Shown piece by piece: positions 5,410-6,862 of a stretch of DNA of 6,862 bases (within the stretch, counting starts at the first letter, position 1; each line of letters starts with the position of its first letter). This DNA is from Oscillospiraceae bacterium (GTDB lineage: Bacteria; Bacillota; Clostridia; Oscillospirales; Oscillospiraceae). Both the position numbers and the translations under genes were made by a program. The notes under the pieces were generated by a model that saw nothing but the letters and a program-made list of their open reading frames with translations, was not told the DNA's origin and searched no databases. Location: the NCBI GenBank assembly GCA_017400415.1, contig JAFPTE010000056.1, forward strand, positions 1 through 6,862, given 5' to 3'.

Positions 5410-6624
5410 TTGCAGATAATAATACACGTGGATATGGACGCCTTTTACGCCTCTGTGGAGGAGCGGGACGACCCCTCCCTCCGGGGCCGGCCCCTCATAA
5501 TCGGCTCCCTGCCCCAGGAGCGGGGCGTGGTGGCCACGGCCAATTACGAGGCCCGGAAGTACGGGGTCCGCTCCGGCATGAACATCAAGGACGCCTACCG
5601 GCTCTGCCCCCAGGGGATCTATATGCACCCGAGCTTTGAAAAGTACCGGGCCGTTTCCGACGCCCTCCACGAAATCTGGAACTCCTACGCCTCCGCCAGC
5701 GAGACCATCGCCCTGGACGAGGCGTACCTGGACGTGACGGAGACCGCCGGAAGCTGGGAGCGGGCCCGGGAGTTTGCCCGGGCCATCAAGGAGCGGACAA
5801 GGCGGGAGCAGGGCCTGACCTGCTCCGTGGGCCTTGCCTACTCCAAGACCGCCGCCAAGACCGCCAGCGAGGAGAAGAAGCCCGACGGCTATTTTGAGAT
5901 ACCCACGGCGGAGGACTTCGTGAGCCTTATCCGGGACCGGGACGTGCGGGTCCTTTACACCGTGGGCGAGATGACCGCCGAGAAGCTCCACTCCGCCGGG
6001 ATAATGACGGTCCGGGACCTGGAGAGCAGGGCGGACCTGGTGGAGCGGCTCCTGGGCAAGCAGGGCCGGTGGCTTGTTATGCTCTCCCGGGGCATTGACG
6101 ACCGGCCCGTGACCCCCTACCGGCCGGAGGAGGCCAAGAGCATCAGCCGGGAGGTGACCTTCCAGGCGGACGTGGAGGACTTCGGCCTTCTGCGGGACGT
6201 GCTGCTGCTCCTGGCCCTGTGCGTGGAGCACCGGGCGGAGCGGGTGGGCCTTCTGGGCAGCGGCGTGGCCCTTAAAATCACCTACGCCGACATGAAGGGC
6301 ATAACCCGCCAGCGGGTCACGGCGCCTCTCTCCTCCGCCCTGGGCATATATAAGGAGGCCGCCTCCCTTCTGGACGGAGTGGCAAGGCGGCCGGTGCGCC
6401 TTATCGGCGCCGGTATCTATAATCTGGACCCGGGGCTGGAGCGGCAGCTGACCTTTGAGGATATATCCCCGGAGGCCGCCGCAGAGAGCCGGGCGGAGCT
6501 GGACTCACTCCTGGCCGGCCTGGGCCAAAGGTACGGCCTGGACTTCGCCGGGAATCTGGATAAGCTCTTCCGGCTGGATACCCTCCACCGCACCGTGGAG
6601 TACATGAGAAAAAAGAAAACGTAA
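5410..6624 (+). CDS. dinB: DNA polymerase IV (Y-family translesion polymerase)
   Basis: This 404-aa enzyme copies damaged DNA past lesions with low fidelity in the cytoplasm. The palm motif HVDMDAFYASVE carries metal-binding D8; D103 and E104 in ALDEAYLDVT complete the catalytic triad at the same numbers as in E. coli DinB, and Y13 is the expected steric gate against ribonucleotides. The finger segment ATANYEARKYGVRSGM (42-57), the SVGLAYSKTAAKTAS segment and the thumb hairpin TVGEMTAEKL follow, then the little-finger domain. QLTFE (346-350) resembles a sliding-clamp binding motif, followed by an unusually long tail of about 54 residues. The start is TTG at 5410 with GGAGG 9 nt upstream. The gene is monocistronic, ending at the terminator 6625-6655. 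The gene name rests on clear family motifs; dinB and polYB-type paralogues cannot be separated here. Confidence 0.95.
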   Translation: MQIIIHVDMDAFYASVEERDDPSLRGRPLIIGSLPQERGVVATANYEARKYGVRSGMNIKDAYRLCPQGIYMHPSFEKYRAVSDALHEIWNSYASASETIALDEAYLDVTETAGSWERAREFARAIKERTRREQGLTCSVGLAYSKTAAKTASEEKKPDGYFEIPTAEDFVSLIRDRDVRVLYTVGEMTAEKLHSAGIMTVRDLESRADLVERLLGKQGRWLVMLSRGIDDRPVTPYRPEEAKSISREVTFQADVEDFGLLRDVLLLLALCVEHRAERVGLLGSGVALKITYADMKGITRQRVTAPLSSALGIYKEAASLLDGVARRPVRLIGAGIYNLDPGLERQLTFEDISPEAAAESRAELDSLLAGLGQRYGLDFAGNLDKLFRLDTLHRTVEYMRKKKT

Positions 6625-6655
6625 AAGCCGCCGGGTGTCCGGCGGCTTCTTTATT
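6625..6655 (+). terminator. Intrinsic terminator of dinB
   Basis: Immediately after the TAA stop, AAGCCGCCGG (6625-6634) pairs perfectly with CCGGCGGCTT (6639-6648) around a GTGT loop, followed by the T-rich stretch CTTTATT; a further T run occurs at 6658-6662. It is a strong 10-bp GC-rich stem. Confidence 0.9.
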
Positions 6656-6689
6656 CGTTTTTCAGTTTTAAGTCTTCAGTATTCATTAA

Positions 6690-6719
6690 AAGATCCTGTC
6701 ACTTGCGTGACAGGATCTT
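6690..6719 (-). terminator. Intrinsic terminator of the tRNA transcript
   Basis: Arms AAGATCCTGTCAC (6690-6702) and GTGACAGGATCTT (6707-6719) form a perfect 13-bp stem. On the minus strand the loop is GCAA, a stable GNRA type, and the stem runs straight into TTTTAATG, so it fits termination of the tRNA unit 4 nt after the tRNA-Thr CCA end. It faces the dinB terminator. Confidence 0.8.
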
Positions 6720-6722
6720 CCT

Positions 6723-6798
<76 letters not shown>

Positions 6799-6801
6799 AT
6801 A

Positions 6802-6862
6802 TGGCGACCGAGAAGGGGCTCGAACCCTCGACCTCCAGCGTGACAGGCTGGCGTTCTAACCA
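6802..6862 (-). tRNA. tRNA-Asp (anticodon GTC), 5' part beyond the window
   Basis: The 3' 61 nt are present. The anticodon stem CCAGC/GCTGG encloses loop CTGTCAC with anticodon GTC; variable bases AGGTC, T arm GAGGG/CCCTT with loop TTCGAGC, acceptor half CTCGGTC, discriminator G73 (an aspartate identity base) and encoded CCA (6802-6804) follow. About 16 nt of the acceptor and D arm are cut off by the window edge. Confidence 0.93.

Noticed and set aside
5368..6231. 287-codon minus-strand frame opposite dinB
   Set aside because: It is antisense to a polymerase with all catalytic motifs and would cross the dinB ribosome site and promoter; composition is shadow-like.

Overview
The window looks like chromosomal DNA of a high-GC gut-type Clostridia (Bacillota), probably Oscillospiraceae or a relative. 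The basis is the protein style (a Clostridia-like signal peptide, a 7TM histidine-kinase-type sensor), strong GGAGG-type ribosome sites, frequent GTG/TTG starts, and tRNA genes with encoded CCA. No phage, IS or plasmid gene is visible. The family and genus are inference only.

Layout. Five protein genes read on the minus strand and one on the plus strand. Positions 1-1220 hold the first 406 codons of a large secreted, beta-rich surface protein whose 3' end lies outside the window. Its promoter (1269-1297) is overlapped by a perfect 14-bp-arm palindrome (1289-1320), which directly abuts a second perfect inverted repeat that looks like a terminator (1321-1349). Next comes a non-coding block (1350-1521) made of two 36-bp near-identical direct repeats around another hairpin. 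Positions 1522-5017 hold a minus-strand three-gene signalling operon joined by two 4-bp start/stop overlaps. In order of transcription these are a 7TM sensor with a degenerate kinase end, a membrane histidine kinase with a PAS-like region, and a NarL/LuxR-type response regulator. Just upstream is an intrinsic terminator (5030-5058), then a 74-aa zinc-ribbon protein resembling the Lar restriction-alleviation family (5071-5295). This gene is transcribed divergently from a Y-family DNA polymerase IV gene (dinB, 5410-6624). The two have recognisable sigma-A-type promoters in the shared 114-bp gap.

The right end holds two terminators facing each other, one for dinB on the plus strand and one for the tRNAs on the minus strand, then tRNA-Thr(GGT) and a partial tRNA-Asp(GTC), both minus strand.

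How the parts may work together (inference): the 7TM protein and the histidine kinase form a membrane sensing unit that phosphorylates the response regulator at D54. The surface-protein gene lies immediately downstream on the same strand, and its -35 box sits inside a palindrome of the kind a dimeric regulator could bind. It is therefore the best visible target candidate. The terminator directly ahead of the 7TM gene's ribosome site suggests that operon expression depends on read-through or on a promoter I could not identify.
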